Positions 45,010 through 53,680 of a stretch of 64,000 nt of DNA are shown piece by piece. Position numbers and translations under genes: made by a program. Source of the stretch: Planctomycetota bacterium (GTDB lineage: Bacteria; Planctomycetota; PLA2); NCBI GenBank assembly GCA_021776735.1, contig JAJFFH010000040.1, positions 1 through 64,000 of the forward strand. The letters are read 5' to 3'. Positions within the stretch are counted from its first letter, which is position 1; each line of letters begins with the position of its first letter. A model generated the notes under the pieces. It was not told where the DNA came from and did not search any database. It saw only the letters and a list, made by a program, of their open reading frames with translations.

Positions 45010-46371
45010 ATGAAGACCTTGAGAAACTGGGCGCTCGCCGGCGTCCTCTTGGCCGTGGGCTGCTCCTCCGGCAGCTCGGCCACCCTTGAGCAAATCCAAC
45101 AGGCCCTGCAGGGCTGCACGCAAACCAGCGTGCTCGACCTGCTGAGGCTCTTTATCGTCCTCGCCGATGCCGCCGACGTCGCGTCGGGAGGCACCTCCGA
45201 TGGCGTCGCCGTTGTGCCGTCGACGGACGTCACCGACCCGGCGAACACGTTCGACGTCACCTCCACGTTTGCCGCGCTGGGCAACGGCCCCGACGACACG
45301 ACGTTCACCGGCAAGGTCACCTTCGGCGCCGATCCCACCGACGGAATCGAGGACGGCGATACGTTCACGCTCGCAGGAGTCGTCACATCGAACGGCGGCC
45401 CGCTGTCCGGCACCTTGGATATCCAGGGAACCATTGGCCAGTCGGTGCTGACCGGAGACACGGGGCCCCCGGTCGCGGAAGAAGTCTTCGCCTTGACCGG
45501 GACGATCAACCTGACCAACAGCCTCGACAACTGTGTCATCGCAGCGACCATCGAGACCCCGTTCGTCGTCGATTTCGAGGCCGGCTCACGGACCCAGGCG
45601 CGCATTCTCGGAATCGAAATGTTCGGGTCGTTCCAGCTCGCCTTGACCGCGCTCGGCAACACCCTCACGTCCACGATCAACATCCCGGTCGGTGCCCAGA
45701 CCGCGCAGATCGATGGTCAACTGCTCGGCCAGGACTTCGACTTTTTCTCGGACTTGTTCCCGCCGGAGGCGGAGGTCATCGCCGCCGCCGACTGCTTCCA
45801 GCTCCATACGTCCCTCGTCGATGCGGTGCAGGACGCGCTGAACGAACTCCCCGACGCCGTCCTCAACCCGAAGATTCATCCCGACGTCATGATCACGCAG
45901 GGCTCCGCGCTCGGCCAGTTCGACTACGTCGTGACCCGTGACAACCTCATGGTGTCGGGCGAAGCGTTCATCCCCGTCACGGGATTCGGCACCGGAACCT
46001 TCACCTTCAACCTGACCGGCGGCATGCTCGTGGGCCTCAACCTGCCGCCGGTCACAGGCATGAACATCAACGGCCCGCTCACATTCACACTTGTGGAAGG
46101 CGCCGTGGAGTCGTTCTACGGGGCCATGGAATTCATGACCACGGGTGACGGCTGCAAAACCACCGTGACCATTCCGGAGTCCGACCCGGCGACCGCCGAC
46201 TTCGACGACGGCACGATCAACATCGTGGTCGTCCTCGGCGACGTCACGCTGGCCTTCGTGATCGACCTCGGTGCCAACGACGGAAACGAGGGCTTCGTCT
46301 CGGCCACGGTCAACGGCCTCCCGGTTCCGGCCGAGGCGCTGTTGGGCTTCTTCTTCAACCAGGACCGCTAG
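45010..46371 (+). CDS. Lipoprotein of a paralogous family (member 1)
   Basis: 453 residues. Lipoprotein signal WALAGVLLAVGCSSG with the lipidated Cys at 18. Then a helix LEQIQQALQGCTQTSVLDLLRLF and an all-beta body with repeats such as FTGKVTFGADPTDGIEDGD, LNDxxC-like strands and FVIDLGAND near the end. The pattern of lipobox, 'I..AL..C.QTSL..LL', 'D.DGD.. G.I.F', 'N.C.....F' and C-terminal 'V.VNG....F..DL' is shared with the genes at 59499 and 62213. The biochemical role is unknown; probably a surface- or periplasm-exposed beta-sandwich protein. A strong terminator follows at 46471. Confidence 0.75.
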   Translation: MKTLRNWALAGVLLAVGCSSGSSATLEQIQQALQGCTQTSVLDLLRLFIVLADAADVASGGTSDGVAVVPSTDVTDPANTFDVTSTFAALGNGPDDTTFTGKVTFGADPTDGIEDGDTFTLAGVVTSNGGPLSGTLDIQGTIGQSVLTGDTGPPVAEEVFALTGTINLTNSLDNCVIAATIETPFVVDFEAGSRTQARILGIEMFGSFQLALTALGNTLTSTINIPVGAQTAQIDGQLLGQDFDFFSDLFPPEAEVIAAADCFQLHTSLVDAVQDALNELPDAVLNPKIHPDVMITQGSALGQFDYVVTRDNLMVSGEAFIPVTGFGTGTFTFNLTGGMLVGLNLPPVTGMNINGPLTFTLVEGAVESFYGAMEFMTTGDGCKTTVTIPESDPATADFDDGTINIVVVLGDVTLAFVIDLGANDGNEGFVSATVNGLPVPAEALLGFFFNQDR

Positions 46372-46470
46372 CTAGTCGCAACCCGTTCGCCAAGCGGCAA
46401 CGGGGATATCGCCGTCCCGCCTTCGCTCCTCACGGAGCTTCGGCGCGGGCAAACCCGTTTGCTTTTCTCA

Positions 46471-46494
46471 GGGGCCGTCCAACGGCCCCTTTTT
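46471..46494 (+). terminator. Rho-independent terminator
   Basis: GGGGCCGT-CCA-ACGGCCCC is a perfect 8-bp stem followed by five T. It lies 100 bases after the lipoprotein gene and before the convergent cyclase-like gene, so it could serve both. Confidence 0.88.
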
Positions 46495-46534
46495 CGTGCG
46501 CGCTCCTACCCCGCATGGCCATGAACAATGCGGG

Positions 46535-48121
46535 CTACCGGCGCGTCTGGGTCAGGGGCGACACCGTCGCGCGCTTGAGGAACAGAAGCGCGAACGCCGT
46601 GTCCACCTCCGCGGCGCCAAAACGGCCGCCCTTTCTCTGGATGCCCATCAGGAGTTCGGCCCCCTCGCGGTACCAGTCGCGCGTGCCCAGGTAGCGCTGA
46701 TCGAGCAGAACGCCGACGCGCTCGATGTTGAAGAGGTAGTACGTCCACCAGTCGCGGCCGCGAAACGGATTCTTCGTCAGGTCGTAGTACTCCTCGAGCC
46801 ACGCGAGGGCGTCGCGGACGGCCCGCCGCGTTCGCTCGCGAAACGGACGGAAGCGGGTGCGCGAGCCGAGCGCGGCCTGGCACTGGATCAGGGCACACAG
46901 TCCCGCCGAGGTCATCGAGCCCGTCGGCGGCGTGTTGAGCTGGTAGCCGAAGCCGCGCGCGAGGGCCCGCTCGGTGCGCCGCCGCATGAATTTCCCGGCG
47001 CGAAAGTAGCGCGAGACCGTGACCTTGGGCCCCTCGACTTCCTGCGCGCCGAGCAAGAAGCGCAGCGTCGGCAGCCACACGTCGGAATGCGGAACGCCAC
47101 AGCGCCGCGCCGCAGCCAGTCCGAACAGGGCGTACTGCGTGCACGACAGGTCGTAGCCGCCCCGCGGATACCGCCACACGGGATTGAGCGCGCCCTGGCC
47201 CTTGGGGAATCCGGCGCCCTGTTGTTGCGCGAGCCAATCCGACGCGCGCCGCAGCCACACCTGGTCGGCTTCCGAAATCACCTTGACCGCCCGACGCGGC
47301 GTGGCGCCTCTCGGAAAGTACGCCGCCTCGATCGCCATCAGGAGCACCGCGACCGCGTACGTCGAGCGCAACGGCCGGCCGCGCAGATACGCGAGCGCGC
47401 GCACCATGGCCGGTTCGGTACGACGCACCCCCGCCTTGAACAACGCCAGCGCGACGAGCGCGGTCGTGCCGTCGCGATGCGAAACATGGTTCTTCCACGA
47501 CCCGTCCGGCTCCTGCACGTGCAGCAGATACCGGACCCCCGCGTCGATCGCGCGGTTCACCTTGCGCCGAAACGACGCGGGATAGGCCTGCGGCGAGAAC
47601 GGCGCCGACACCGACCGAAAGCGCGCGGGATCCGCGCCGTGCAGCCCACGCAACCGTCCGCCCAACCAAGCCGCCCGGCCCTTGCCGTGCGCCACCAGCT
47701 CCAGCAGGACGACGTCCGACACGTCCAGGTCCAGCGCGACCGGCGCCTGCCCCGCAAACAGCGGCGGCGTGGCGACCAGCACGCGACCGTCCCCGCGCAC
47801 CTCGAACCGGACGGCGCCTCCAGCATGAGGGTCCGCGCCGTTCCCGTCCGGCACGGCAACGTCGATCGTCAACCGTCGAAACGCCTTGTCCAACTCGAAC
47901 CCGACGCGGCCAGGCGCGTGAAACATCAGACCGCGATACCGCTGGCCGCCGATCCAAAGGCCCGCCTTGTTCCGCGAGCGACTGCGATACAACGGACTCT
48001 GCGCCTTCACGAACCGCGGCCTCAGGTCACGCAGCGGAACCGGCGCGTTGCCCTGGGGCGCACCGGGAGCCCATGACAAAAAAAGCGTAAGGACGGCGAT
48101 GCTCTTGAAACCCACGCGCAT
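46535..48121 (-). CDS. NPCBM domain plus terpenoid-cyclase-fold protein
   Basis: 528 residues from ATG 48121 (MRVGFKSIAVLTLFLSWAPG, a signal peptide). Residues of about 30-145 look like an NPCBM carbohydrate-binding module (LYRSRSRNKAGLWIGGQRYRG, then HAPGRVGFELDKAF and LDLDVSDVVLLELV). From about 175 an alpha-alpha toroid of the squalene-cyclase/prenyltransferase type follows: AIDAGVRYLLHVQEPDGSW, TTALVALALFKAG, YDLSCTQYALFGLAAA, SMTSAGLCALIQCQ and WWTYYLFNIERVG. No DxDD or QW-cyclase catalytic set is seen, so a binding role rather than terpene cyclisation is likely. Exported. It may read glycans at the cell surface. Confidence 0.75.
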   Translation of the reverse strand: MRVGFKSIAVLTLFLSWAPGAPQGNAPVPLRDLRPRFVKAQSPLYRSRSRNKAGLWIGGQRYRGLMFHAPGRVGFELDKAFRRLTIDVAVPDGNGADPHAGGAVRFEVRGDGRVLVATPPLFAGQAPVALDLDVSDVVLLELVAHGKGRAAWLGGRLRGLHGADPARFRSVSAPFSPQAYPASFRRKVNRAIDAGVRYLLHVQEPDGSWKNHVSHRDGTTALVALALFKAGVRRTEPAMVRALAYLRGRPLRSTYAVAVLLMAIEAAYFPRGATPRRAVKVISEADQVWLRRASDWLAQQQGAGFPKGQGALNPVWRYPRGGYDLSCTQYALFGLAAARRCGVPHSDVWLPTLRFLLGAQEVEGPKVTVSRYFRAGKFMRRRTERALARGFGYQLNTPPTGSMTSAGLCALIQCQAALGSRTRFRPFRERTRRAVRDALAWLEEYYDLTKNPFRGRDWWTYYLFNIERVGVLLDQRYLGTRDWYREGAELLMGIQRKGGRFGAAEVDTAFALLFLKRATVSPLTQTRR

Positions 48122-48438
48122 GTTCCGGCTCCAGTGTCGCACGAACGCGCCGTCAAGTTGATCGTGTAGGATCCCCGTGTCGTGCCCCTCAACTCCGAAA
48201 CCGCCAGAACCGACCGCGTCCGCGGGCTCGTGGCGGTGCCCCTTCGAACGCAGAATCGCCCGATCGAGATGGACTGTTTGAAGGAATGCTTACAGATGAT
48301 TGGAAGAAGCGGCAGAGGTCAGGTTGATGCCTGGGGCGTAACAAGCCCATGCAGACGGGCGGCGCTCTCGACCACCGCCGTTCGGCTAGGCGTTGGGCCG
48401 ACGGAGCGCGGCGAGGTCGAACGGTGACACGGGTGACA

Positions 48439-48792
48439 ATGAAGGGCGTTCCTATCCTGCGTGTGGGGGATGTCGAGACAGCCAAGCGGTTCTACGGTGA
48501 GTTTCTCGGCTTCGATCTCGACTGGGAGCACTACTACGAAGCCGGAGCCCCGGCGTACATGCAGATGTCCCGTGACGGTCTCGTTCTCCACTTGTCTCAG
48601 AACAGCCGTTTCAAGGAGGCCACAATTGTCTTTGTGGAGACGGCCGGCCTGGATCAGCTTCAGGCTGAGTTGTCCCGCAAGAACAGCCCATGGGAGACAC
48701 CAGAGGTGTCTGCTACACCCTGGAAAACGAAGCAGATGGAAGTTCCCGACCCTTTCGGCAACTTGCTGCGATTCAACGAGACTCAGGGATGA
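48439..48792 (+). CDS. Glyoxalase/bleomycin-resistance (VOC) family protein
   Basis: 117 residues from ATG 48439 (MKGVPILRVGDVETAKRFYG). The VOC fold is clear: FYGEFLGFDLDW, YMQMSRDGLVLHLSQ, a central ATIVFVETAGLDQLQAEL and the C-terminal MEVPDPFGNLLRFNE with the metal Glu. The segments resemble bleomycin-resistance-type members that lack the first metal His. Substrate unknown. A 37-codon frame (48789-48902) overlaps its stop by ATGA, but I cannot support it. Confidence 0.88.
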   Translation: MKGVPILRVGDVETAKRFYGEFLGFDLDWEHYYEAGAPAYMQMSRDGLVLHLSQNSRFKEATIVFVETAGLDQLQAELSRKNSPWETPEVSATPWKTKQMEVPDPFGNLLRFNETQG

Positions 48793-48920
48793 CGACGACC
48801 GACTGCCGAAGGCCAGGTCCGGAGGACTGGTCGGCCATTCGCTTGGCGGGCGAGGCGATCGGAGATGCGTTCTCAGGTATTGCGACCGAGCCGGTCAAGT
48901 AGGCTACGGATACCAATACG

Positions 48921-49412
48921 ATGGATGATCCTCACTACTCCGCGATCATCTCCGAATTCGAACTGCGGGTCCGCGAGGAGTTCGCCTACCTCGAAGTCGA
49001 ATTCGGTTTCAATGCTCGTCCGCCGCGGGCTCGCGATCTCGATGAGCCTCGCGACGCGGTCGTGTCGATTCGTTACGAGACTGATGCCGTCAGCATTGAA
49101 ATCGGAATGTCGCTGACCGGCGACGGCATTGCGGTCAACTTCAAGAATAAAAACTGGCGCGATGCCCCAAGAGGCCAGCGTGTCAAATGGGTATCGCTGG
49201 ATTCCGTTATCGCCTTTCGAACCGACGGCGCGGCGAAAACCCTTCTTCATGAACTGACTTCATCGCGTCACAAGTACTGGCCGCACGGGTTTCTGCTCAA
49301 ACAAATGGAATGGGCGATCCGGACACTGGCCACTCGGACAAAGCAGCATGCTATCGAGATACTTCGCGGTGACCTGACCTCCCTCGCGAACATCGCTGGA
49401 AACAACGAATAG
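48921..49412 (+). CDS. Hypothetical protein
   Basis: 163 residues, MDDPHYSAIISEFELRVREE. A soluble alpha/beta protein with VEFGFNARPPRAR, VSIRYETDAVSIEIGMSL, WVSLDSVIAFR and a helical end. Not recognised. Its lower G+C than neighbours and the TA remnant downstream suggest acquired DNA. Its 3' part overlaps the end of the toxin frame on the other strand. Confidence 0.6.
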   Translation: MDDPHYSAIISEFELRVREEFAYLEVEFGFNARPPRARDLDEPRDAVVSIRYETDAVSIEIGMSLTGDGIAVNFKNKNWRDAPRGQRVKWVSLDSVIAFRTDGAAKTLLHELTSSRHKYWPHGFLLKQMEWAIRTLATRTKQHAIEILRGDLTSLANIAGNNE

Positions 49413-49595
49413 TCGGCCAATACGTGGGGTTAAGGCGACGAGCACGGGATCGCGGTCATGGACCTTCTTGAAGCGCAGGCTCGGGTGCTCCCGGTCCTCA
49501 CGAAAAAGCCGGTAGGCCTTCTGGGCTGCGTTCCGTACCGGCAGCGGCAGTTGGTGATACGCAGCCCAAAAGCGCGGAGTGCAACGCGACCTCAC
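49260..49595 (-). pseudogene. RelE/ParE-like toxin, probably truncated
   Basis: Residues 1-48 (CTPRFWAAYHQLPLPVRNAA, then HPSLRFKKVHDRDPV) match the start of HigB/RelE-type mRNA-interferase toxins. Beyond ALTPRIG the family strands (an 'xxVRxGxxYRAL' segment) are absent, and the frame overlaps the plus-strand gene ending at 49412, so the toxin was probably cut near 49420. It is coupled to the antitoxin by a 4-base overlap. Confidence 0.6.
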
Positions 49596-49810
49596 AGTTT
49601 GTCGGGGTCGAACTCGGACACCCGACCAGCTGTTCGGTCCGCCCGAGCTTCCTCTGCAAGTCGGCCAAGTACGTTCTGTGACGCGCCGAACCGCTCCGCC
49701 CAGGCCTCTTCGTCGCGGAGCTGCTCAAGAATCCACCTGCCAACGCGTTCCTGCTCCTGCGGAGGCAGTGCCGCCAGCTTGGCGATCGCGGTGTCGAGCG
49801 TGCTCGTCAT
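49592..49810 (-). CDS. Antitoxin of a type II toxin-antitoxin module
   Basis: 72 residues from ATG 49810 (MTSTLDTAIAKLAALPPQEQ). The pattern ALPPQEQERVGRWILEQL, then LAEEARADRTAGRVSEFDPDKL is that of small antitoxins paired with RelE/ParE-like toxins. A TATCCT lies about 9 bases upstream. Likely autoregulated with its toxin, which looks truncated, so this may be an orphan antitoxin. Confidence 0.75.
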   Translation of the reverse strand: MTSTLDTAIAKLAALPPQEQERVGRWILEQLRDEEAWAERFGASQNVLGRLAEEARADRTAGRVSEFDPDKL

Positions 49811-50191
49811 GGCTGGAAGGATACCACGCGATGGCCGAGCGGCGGGCACCCGTCACGCGCGCGCGGTACCATGAGGGCCGCCGCTCGCGGCCAAGCGGCA
49901 TCGAGTTAGGCCGATAATGCGCGGGGTAGGTGGGGCCGTAGTCTCCGTGCCCAAAGAGAGTGAGAAAAGAACGGTAGGGACAGCGACAGACCGGAAGACG
50001 AAGCGTGGAGGCGCGCGCAGGGGCGGTGGCTCTTCATCGTCGTTGGGGTGTTGCTTGCCTTGATGGCCGGGGTCGTCGTGTGGGCTATCACCCTCTCTCA
50101 GATCAGACTCACGGACGCGGAAACGCGGCCCGGCGCCATCGCGCCGTCGTGCGCCATAGCCGCGGCCCTTCTGCGTTTCTGCGGTGAAAGC
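49811..50191 (+). other. Intergenic region with a possible broken single-helix gene
   Basis: A plus-strand frame encodes GRWLFIVVGVLLALMAGVVV (50021-50080), a convincing membrane helix, but has no start; adding one A to the run at 49966 would join it to GTG 49948 (VPKESEK). It then overlaps polA. It is either decayed or chance. Confidence 0.35.
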
Positions 50192-52849
50192 CTAATGCGC
50201 CTCGAGCCAGTTGTCGCCTACCCCGACATCCACGACGATCGGAACCTCTAGCTTCAGGGCGCCGGCCATCTCCTTTTTGACCATCGCCGTGACGCGGTCG
50301 AGTTCGTTTTCCGGGCTCTCCGGGACCTCGAAGACGAGTTCGTCGTGGACCTGGAGCAGCATGCGCGTCTTGTAGCTTCCGTCGCACAGCCGCTTGTGGA
50401 TGCGGATCATCGCCACCTTGATCATGTCGGCGGCGGTGCCCTGGACGGGCGTGTTCTTGGCCATGTTTTCGGCCTGCGCGCGCATGCCGCGTCCGCCGCC
50501 GCGCAGCTCGGGAATGTAGCGACGCCGGCCGAGCAGTGTCGTGACAAAGCCCTTCTCGCGTGTTTCGCTCACCGCGTGGTTTTGAAACTCCTTCACGCCG
50601 GGGAACTCGCGGAAGTACGCCGCCAAGAACTCGCGCCCGTCCTGAAACGAAATCTTCAGGTCGCGCGCGAGCCGCTGCGGCCCCATGCCGTAGAGGATGC
50701 CGAAGTTGATCGCCTTGGCGCTGCTGCGCTGGTCGCGCGACACCATGTCGATCGGGATGCCGAACATGCGCGACGCCGTCTCGGCATGGATGTCGCCGTT
50801 CTTCTTGTACACCTCGCACATGCCGGGATCGCCGCTCAGGTGCGCCATGAGGCGCAGCTCGATCTGGCTGTAGTCCGCCGCGAGCAGTTTGTGTCCGGGT
50901 GATGCGACAAACGCCTGCCGGATACGCCGGCCCATCTCGGTGCGCACCGGAATGTTTTGCATGTTCGGGTCGGCACTCGACAGTCGCCCGGTCGCCGCGA
51001 CCGCCTGATGGAATGTCGAATGAACCCGCCCGGTGGCAGGCGAGACCAGTTTCGGAATCGCATCGACCCAGGTCGACTTGAGCTTGGTGACTTCGCGGTA
51101 CTCGCGAATCTTGGCCACGATCGGATGCGCGGCGTAGGACTCCAACGACGTCACGTCGGTGGCGTACGCACCGGTCTTCGGAGTCTTCTTGGGCTTTTTT
51201 CCGGTGCCCTCCTGGATCGCCAGCTTCTCGAACAGGATCGGCCCAAGCTGCTTGCCGGAGTTGATGTTGAACACCTCCCCCGCAAGATCGTGAATCTCAC
51301 CGACGAGCCTCGTCGCCGTGTCCTCCATCTCGCGCCCGATCCCCGCGAGGTAGTCGGTATCGACGCCGATCCCCGCGTCCTCCATGGCGGCCAACACCGG
51401 CACGAGTGGCATCTCGACCTCGAAAAACAACTTCTCGAGTTCCCGCTCCTTGAGCAGCGGACGGAAGTGCTCGACAAGACGAAACGCGCAGTCCGCATCC
51501 TCCGCGGCAAAGCGTGCCACCTTCTCGATGTCGATGTCCGCAAGACTCCGCCGGTCCTTGCCCTTGCCGACAAGTTCCTCCGCCGGCGTCATCCGAATGC
51601 CCAGCCAGTGCAGCGCCATCGCATCGAGCGTGTGGGTTGCGCGACCGGGGTCGAGAACGTAAGAGGCGAGCATCGTGTCGAACCGTAGCCCACGGACGGC
51701 GATGCCCTCGGCCGACAAGACGTGGCTCAGGTGCTTGAGATCCTGCCCGCCCTTCGTGACCTTGTCGTCCTCCAACAGCGGCTGGAGCAGTTTTCTCGAA
51801 GCGTCGGTCCACGGCACGTACGCGGCGTCGCCCTCCGCCCAGCACAACGCGACGCCCAAAAGGCGGTCGTCGGTCTTGACCCCGAACACAAAAGACCCGC
51901 GCCCGCGCAAGTCCTTCACGAGGGCCGCCAAGGCATCGCCGTCCGTCAGCTTTTGGTAGCCCTCGTTGCTCGCCGGCTTGGCCCCCGCGGTCGCGACTTC
52001 CTTGAGCAGATCGCGGAACTCGAAGCGCTCGTACATTTCCGCAAGCCGATCGTTGTCGCGCGCCTCGGCATCGTACGGAGTGAGCGGGGTCTCGATGGCG
52101 ACATCGGTCTTGATGACGACGAGGTCGCGGGACAGGCGCGCCTGGTCGGCGAACTCGACGAGGTTGTCGTTGGTCTTGCTCTTCTTGGCCTGCGGAGCGG
52201 CGGCGAGGACGGCCTCGAGTGAACCGAATTCGCGAATCAGCGCCGCGGCTTTCTTGGGACCGACGAGCGGGACGCCCGGCACGTTGTCGGACGCGTCGCC
52301 CATCAGCGCGAACATCTCGACGATCTTGTCCGGCGCGACGCCGAACTTCTCCACGACCCCATCCTCATCGATCGTGACCGGCCCGCCGCGCTTGCCGATG
52401 TCGAGCACCTTGATCGTTTCGTCGACGAGCTGGAGCATGTCCTTGTCGCCCGAAACGATGCGCACCTCGTGGCCCGCCTGCGCCGCCTGCAACGCCGCCG
52501 TGCCGATGATGTCGTCCGCTTCGAAGCCCTGTTTTTCGAGCACCGGGATGCCGAGCGCGATCGTCAGCTCCTTGATCGGGGCGAACTGCGCCTTGAGCTC
52601 CTCGGGCGCCTTCGCCCGCGTGGCCTTGTACTCCTTGTACATCTCCGAGCGGAACGTCTCGCGGCTGACGTCGAACGCCACGGCGATGAGATCGGGCTGC
52701 TCCTCGCGCAGGATCATGCGCAGGGTGTTGACGTAGCCGAAAATGGCCGACGTCTCCTCGCCCTTTGAGGTGCGCAACGGATTCTTGATAAACGCGAAGT
52801 GCGACCGGTAGGCAAGCGCCGTCCCGTCAACGAGGTAATAGATGCTCAT
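50192..52849 (-). CDS. polA: DNA polymerase I
   Basis: 885 residues, full length. The 5'-nuclease domain (1-about 290) has VDGTALAYRSHFAF, GFEADDIIGTAA, SGDKDMLQL and GDASDNVPGVPLVGPKKA. The proofreading domain (about 300-480) is degenerate: motif I reads FVFGVKTDDRLLG where active enzymes have D-x-E, so 3'-5' exonuclease activity is probably lost, as in Taq polymerase. The polymerase domain has RIRQAFVASPGHKLLAADYSQIELR in short segments, AKAINFGILYG and the palm HDE motif in QVHDELVFEVP. It acts in Okazaki processing and repair. Two 12-mer copies lie in the gene. Confidence 0.96.
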   Translation of the reverse strand: MSIYYLVDGTALAYRSHFAFIKNPLRTSKGEETSAIFGYVNTLRMILREEQPDLIAVAFDVSRETFRSEMYKEYKATRAKAPEELKAQFAPIKELTIALGIPVLEKQGFEADDIIGTAALQAAQAGHEVRIVSGDKDMLQLVDETIKVLDIGKRGGPVTIDEDGVVEKFGVAPDKIVEMFALMGDASDNVPGVPLVGPKKAAALIREFGSLEAVLAAAPQAKKSKTNDNLVEFADQARLSRDLVVIKTDVAIETPLTPYDAEARDNDRLAEMYERFEFRDLLKEVATAGAKPASNEGYQKLTDGDALAALVKDLRGRGSFVFGVKTDDRLLGVALCWAEGDAAYVPWTDASRKLLQPLLEDDKVTKGGQDLKHLSHVLSAEGIAVRGLRFDTMLASYVLDPGRATHTLDAMALHWLGIRMTPAEELVGKGKDRRSLADIDIEKVARFAAEDADCAFRLVEHFRPLLKERELEKLFFEVEMPLVPVLAAMEDAGIGVDTDYLAGIGREMEDTATRLVGEIHDLAGEVFNINSGKQLGPILFEKLAIQEGTGKKPKKTPKTGAYATDVTSLESYAAHPIVAKIREYREVTKLKSTWVDAIPKLVSPATGRVHSTFHQAVAATGRLSSADPNMQNIPVRTEMGRRIRQAFVASPGHKLLAADYSQIELRLMAHLSGDPGMCEVYKKNGDIHAETASRMFGIPIDMVSRDQRSSAKAINFGILYGMGPQRLARDLKISFQDGREFLAAYFREFPGVKEFQNHAVSETREKGFVTTLLGRRRYIPELRGGGRGMRAQAENMAKNTPVQGTAADMIKVAMIRIHKRLCDGSYKTRMLLQVHDELVFEVPESPENELDRVTAMVKKEMAGALKLEVPIVVDVGVGDNWLEAH
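51692..51703 (-). repeat. 12-mer ATCGCCGTCCGT, copy 8
   Basis: Exact copy in polA, in the coding orientation, followed by GGGCT (codons for IAVRGL). Confidence 0.85.
51935..51946 (+). repeat. 12-mer ATCGCCGTCCGT, copy 9
   Basis: Exact copy in polA on the strand opposite the gene (TDGDAL in the protein), followed by CAGCT. Confidence 0.85.
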
Positions 52850-52906
52850 GGGGTGTGGGAGCGCGCCCGGGATGGCCCGCTACGCCCTGAGGGTAGCATT
52901 GGCGCG

Positions 52907-53596
52907 ATGCGGTTTGATGGCGTGATCTTCGACTTCGGCAACACCCTTGTGCCCTGGACCGACCAGCAGACGCTCGCGCTGAGCGAGGCCCTGCGCCCGC
53001 CGTTTCAGGCCGCGCTTGGTCCGCAGCCGGACTTCGTCGAGCACGCAGCCAGGGTGCACCGGCGACTGTGGGCCGAGCGTGCGGAGACGACGATGCGCGA
53101 AGTCACCGTGGCCGAGTGGGTCGAGGGGATCTGTGCCGGCACACCGCCGACAGGGCTCGTCGATGAGGTCATGCGGGCATTGCACGACGCCTTCGTGTCG
53201 CTCTGCACCATGCCGCCCGGCCTGCGGGCGGCGCTGAAACCACTCGCCGCACGCGTGCCGCTCGCGGTGCTCTCCAACTTCTCGCTCGCGGACGCCATCC
53301 TTGAGGTGCTCGACCGCGCGAATCTCGCGGACCTGTTCGTCCACGTCGAGGTGTCCGCGATGCGCGGCTTCGCCAAGCCGCATCCCGAACTGTTCGAGGT
53401 CGTCCGCGAAAAACTGGGCACCCCGATGGAACGCACCCTGATGGTCGGCGACGACTTCTGGAACGACATCGTGGGCGGCCACCGCGCGGGCCTCCTGACG
53501 GCACTGACGCACGAGCACGTGCGAGGCCCCGAATCCGATCCGCGGGCCCCCGAAGTCGTGCCGGACCGAATCATCAAGTCGCTCGCGGAGCTGTAG
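52907..53596 (+). CDS. HAD-family hydrolase
   Basis: 229 residues from ATG 52907, with TAGCAT 7 bases ahead. HAD motifs: I in IFDFGNTLVPW (FDF-x-N rather than D-x-D: the second Asp is replaced), II in LAVLSNFS, III Lys in GFAKPHPELFE, IV in TLMVGDDFWNDIVGGHRAG. The F-D-F-G-N-T start is common in HAD phosphatases and haloacid-dehalogenase relatives with an altered general acid. Substrate unknown; a small phosphorylated metabolite is likely. Confidence 0.88.
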   Translation: MRFDGVIFDFGNTLVPWTDQQTLALSEALRPPFQAALGPQPDFVEHAARVHRRLWAERAETTMREVTVAEWVEGICAGTPPTGLVDEVMRALHDAFVSLCTMPPGLRAALKPLAARVPLAVLSNFSLADAILEVLDRANLADLFVHVEVSAMRGFAKPHPELFEVVREKLGTPMERTLMVGDDFWNDIVGGHRAGLLTALTHEHVRGPESDPRAPEVVPDRIIKSLAEL

Positions 53597-53615
53597 AACC
53601 TCCGATCGGTAGCAC

Positions 53616-53627
53616 ACGGACGGCGAT
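53616..53627 (-). repeat. 12-mer ATCGCCGTCCGT, copy 10
   Basis: Left arm of the inverted pair, 20 bases after the HAD gene. Confidence 0.85.
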
Positions 53628-53641
53628 GCACCGGGATGAAA

Positions 53642-53653
53642 ATCGCCGTCCGT
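53642..53653 (+). repeat. 12-mer ATCGCCGTCCGT, copy 11
   Basis: Right arm of the inverted pair, 28 bases before the stop end of the convergent gene. Confidence 0.85.
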
Positions 53654-53680
53654 ACGCTGTGTCGTGTTCGTGCCCGTTCA

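Larger units (their letters stand above)
53611..53658. terminator. Inverted pair of 12-mers forming a bidirectional hairpin
   Basis: ACGGACGGCGAT (53616-53627) and ATCGCCGTCCGT (53642-53653) are perfect inverted copies separated by 14 bases. The extended AGC-NN and NN-GCT ends pair too, giving a stem of 15 or more between convergent genes. This copies the way inverted uptake-sequence pairs act as terminators in Neisseria and Haemophilus, by analogy. Confidence 0.7.
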
